DNA from: Campylobacter corcagiensis
GTDB taxonomy: Bacteria > Campylobacterota > Campylobacteria > Campylobacterales > Campylobacteraceae
NCBI RefSeq assembly: GCF_013201645.1
Contig: NZ_CP053842.1
Location: forward strand, 124,001 to 188,000
Length of the DNA: 64,000 nucleotides
Direction: 5' to 3'
The stretch's first letter is position 1, and each line of letters begins with the position of its first letter. Positions 62,583-64,000 of this stretch are shown one piece after another. The notes under the pieces are model-generated. The model was given only the letters and a program-made list of their open reading frames with translations, ran no database searches and was not told the DNA's origin. The translations under genes were made by a program, and so were the position numbers.

Positions 62583-63230
62583 ATGAGACAATATGAAACT
62601 TATAAATGCCCAAAATGCGGTAATGAAGTAGAAGTTCAAAAAGTTGGCGGTGGCGAGCTTGTTTGCTGTGGCGAAAAGATGGAGTGTATAACAAAAGATC
62701 TAACTGAAGTAAACCTTATGAAGGCTTTTGCTGGTGAGTCAATGGCTAGAAATAAGTATGAATTTTATGGAGATTACGCAGAAAAAGCTGGCTATAGAGT
62801 TATAGCTGATCACTTCAGAGAAGCTGCTAAAAATGAGAGAAAACACGCTAAAATGGAATTTGAAGCATATAAAGAAAAGATTGGTGTTGATCTAAAAGAT
62901 ATCGGTGCAAACCTGCTTGATGCAGCAGCTGGAGAGAGATATGAACATGAGATAATGTATCCAGACTTTTCTCAAGTTGCAAAAGAAGAGGGGCATAAAG
63001 AGATAGCTTCTATGTTTAAAAGAATCGGTGGAGTTGAGGTTGAACACGAAAGAGAGTATCTTGAGTTAAAACAGTTTCTTGATGATGAGAAATTCTTTAA
63101 AGATGAGGGTGAGGAAGTCTGGGTCTGTGGAGTTTGTGGCCATGTTCACAGAGGTAAAACCGCACCAAAAGTATGTCCAGTTTGTGATCATCCACAAGAG
63201 CATTTCAGAAGAGAATTTTTACTAGCGTAA
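62583..63230 (+). CDS. desulforubrerythrin (Rrc-like peroxide reductase)
   Basis: A 215-residue protein from ATG 62583 (after AAAGGTTGAAA), the same size as C. jejuni Rrc as I recall. Three domains: a desulforedoxin centre (Cys9, Cys12, Cys28, Cys29), a four-helix diiron domain (about 45-170 with [31 protein letters not shown]), and a C-terminal rubredoxin (CGVCGHVH...CPVCDHP). The upstream ATG 62544 lies within the promoter and is rejected. It detoxifies hydrogen peroxide in microaerobes. Confidence 0.93.
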   Translation: MRQYETYKCPKCGNEVEVQKVGGGELVCCGEKMECITKDLTEVNLMKAFAGESMARNKYEFYGDYAEKAGYRVIADHFREAAKNERKHAKMEFEAYKEKIGVDLKDIGANLLDAAAGERYEHEIMYPDFSQVAKEEGHKEIASMFKRIGGVEVEHEREYLELKQFLDDEKFFKDEGEEVWVCGVCGHVHRGKTAPKVCPVCDHPQEHFRREFLLA

Positions 63231-63234
63231 ATTT

Positions 63235-63259
63235 AAGGGGTTAAATTTAGCCCCTTTTT
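63235..63259 (+). terminator. terminator of the desulforubrerythrin gene
   Basis: A stem AAGGGG..CCCCTT extended by A-T pairs (one G-U) and followed by T3, 5 bp beyond the stop codon. Confidence 0.8.
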
Positions 63260-63336
63260 AGCTTGAATTTTAGAAATTTATTAATTACATAATTTATCGT
63301 AAAATATACAAATTTATAATTTTATACTAGGGGTGA

Positions 63337-63741
63337 TTAAAGTCCTTTTATTCTTTTAAGCTCTGGGTCTATAGCTTTTTTATTGCCCGCTCTATCAACA
63401 CTTACATAAACAACAGTTGCACTTGTTACATGCAGGCAAACTACTGTATTATCGCTAGTAAAACGCTCCACTACTACATTTACTTTAGTTGTTATTGATG
63501 TATTTCCAACTGCTACTATTTTTGCATAGCAACTTACTGTATCGCCTATAAAAACAGGCTCTTTAAAGATAACTTCTTTCATCGATATCGTTACAACTCT
63601 TTCAGGGGCAACTTCTCTAGCGGCCATAGCTCCAGCTTGGTCTATTCTAGATAAAATCCAACCACCAAAGATATTTCCAGCTGGATTTGTATCAGCTGGC
63701 ATTGCTACAACTTTTATTCTTAAATCACTCTGTTGTATCAT
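63337..63741 (-). CDS. YciA-type acyl-CoA thioesterase
   Basis: A 134-residue hotdog thioesterase with PADTNPAGNIFGGWILSRIDQAG at about 15-37 (catalytic Asp in the N-terminal segment), FKEPVFIGD and a Val-rich final strand. It hydrolyses medium to long acyl-CoA in the cytoplasm. It starts after AAGGAAAAAT on the minus strand. It is divergent from the truncated gene at the right edge, as I recall the thioesterase-ciaB region of C. jejuni. Confidence 0.88.
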   Translation of the reverse strand: MIQQSDLRIKVVAMPADTNPAGNIFGGWILSRIDQAGAMAAREVAPERVVTISMKEVIFKEPVFIGDTVSCYAKIVAVGNTSITTKVNVVVERFTSDNTVVCLHVTSATVVYVSVDRAGNKKAIDPELKRIKGL

Positions 63742-63844
63742 ATTTTTCCTTTATTTTATATCTTATAAATTCTATCAAACAAATTTTAACACTATTAAAA
63801 TTATTACGCTAAAATAATCTATTAGTAAGTTTAAAAGGTTGTAG

Positions 63845-64000
63845 ATGAATAATGATTACAGTAAATTTTTAGAATTTGTAGAAGAAAATAGACAAAAGCT
63901 TAATGCTTTATATAAAGATTTAGATAATGATTATGTTAAAAAAGGGCTTCAAATTTGTGACTTTAAAGGCTCAAAAAGTGAGAAAATGGCGGTTTTAAGA
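63845..64000 (+). CDS. 5' end of a truncated gene (possibly CiaB)
   Basis: An open frame starts at ATG 63845 after AAAAGGTTGTAG and runs off the window with 52 codons. The fragment (NNDYSKFLEFVEENRQKLN and on) is helical and charged with no signal peptide. From the neighbouring thioesterase, by memory of C. jejuni, it could be the invasion antigen CiaB, an M3-like cytosolic protein of about 600 residues; the fragment alone cannot prove it. Confidence 0.55.
   Translation, partial: MNNDYSKFLEFVEENRQKLNALYKDLDNDYVKKGLQICDFKGSKSEKMAVLR

Overview
This window is chromosomal DNA of a low-GC Campylobacterota bacterium, almost certainly a Campylobacter. The evidence is the gene content and order (fabZ-lpxA-clpX-mreB-mreC-carB; rplY-pth-lptFG-lysA-pheA-hisC-dxs-perR; ubiE-xseA-serC; fabH-plsX-rpmF-ndk-fdxA-ahpC; a 215-residue desulforubrerythrin; a dimeric all-alpha dUTPase) and the AT-rich codon use with GGTATAAT-like -10 boxes. 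As I recall the C. jejuni NCTC 11168 gene order, several blocks are collinear with it. However, the motility genes are missing exactly where they interrupt those blocks in C. jejuni: cheV/A/W near serB-greA, fliF/G/H between hisC and dxs, and flhB/motB/motA after ahpC. This points to an aflagellate lineage such as C. ureolyticus, C. hominis or C. corcagiensis; the species cannot be fixed from the sequence alone.

Layout. 0-8.7 kb: lipid A and fatty acid genes (fabZ, lpxA), protease chaperone clpX, cell shape (mreB, mreC), carB, and a PP-loop RNA-thiolation-like protein with an NFACT-R-like tail. 8.8-18.3 kb is the accessory region: small stress-type membrane proteins (DUF883, DUF1328), a YnfA-like transporter, tRNA-Met(CAU), a ParE-type toxin-antitoxin pair, MarC, an LEA-like lipoprotein and a Sel1-repeat protein. 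These are followed by a cluster of four type IV pilin-like genes in mixed orientation, interleaved with a PIN toxin-antitoxin pair, an orphan gene and a tyrosine recombinase. 18.3-29.3 kb: pldA-mobA-leuC, an RqcH/NFACT protein, cdsA-dxr, a uracil/xanthine permease, a LUD-domain protein, tcdA and surE. 29.4-47.8 kb: housekeeping operons (lpxB-greA-argC-lpxH-like-serB-tal-pilT; rplY-pth-lptFG; lysA-pheA-hisC-dxs; perR; CYTH-CHAD; ubiE-xseA-serC). 47.9-51.7 kb: a minus-strand lipid and ribosomal set plus ndk and fdxA. 51.9-64 kb: ahpC, a membrane J-domain protein, a HerA-like ATPase, plsY-folB, a two-component system overlapping ppx/gppA, luxS, dut, desulforubrerythrin, a YciA-type thioesterase and the start of a truncated gene.

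Most notable system. The four pilin genes (12.9, 14.4, 16.1 and 17.5 kb) each begin with a nearly identical 154-bp block: leader, ribosome binding site and the coding sequence for the first 36 residues. After it the sequences diverge strongly. Each block opens with a perfect inverted repeat, TTTACAT-6 bp-ATGTAAA, whose geometry (two arms around a 6-bp spacer) resembles a tyrosine-recombinase core site but could also be an operator or an RNA hairpin. One pilin is inverted and a complete tyrosine recombinase lies between two oppositely oriented copies. A shufflon-like or invertible pilin locus is therefore a testable hypothesis. A PilT-type retraction ATPase is encoded at 34.2 kb. Together with the missing flagellar and chemotaxis genes this suggests a pilus-based surface lifestyle.
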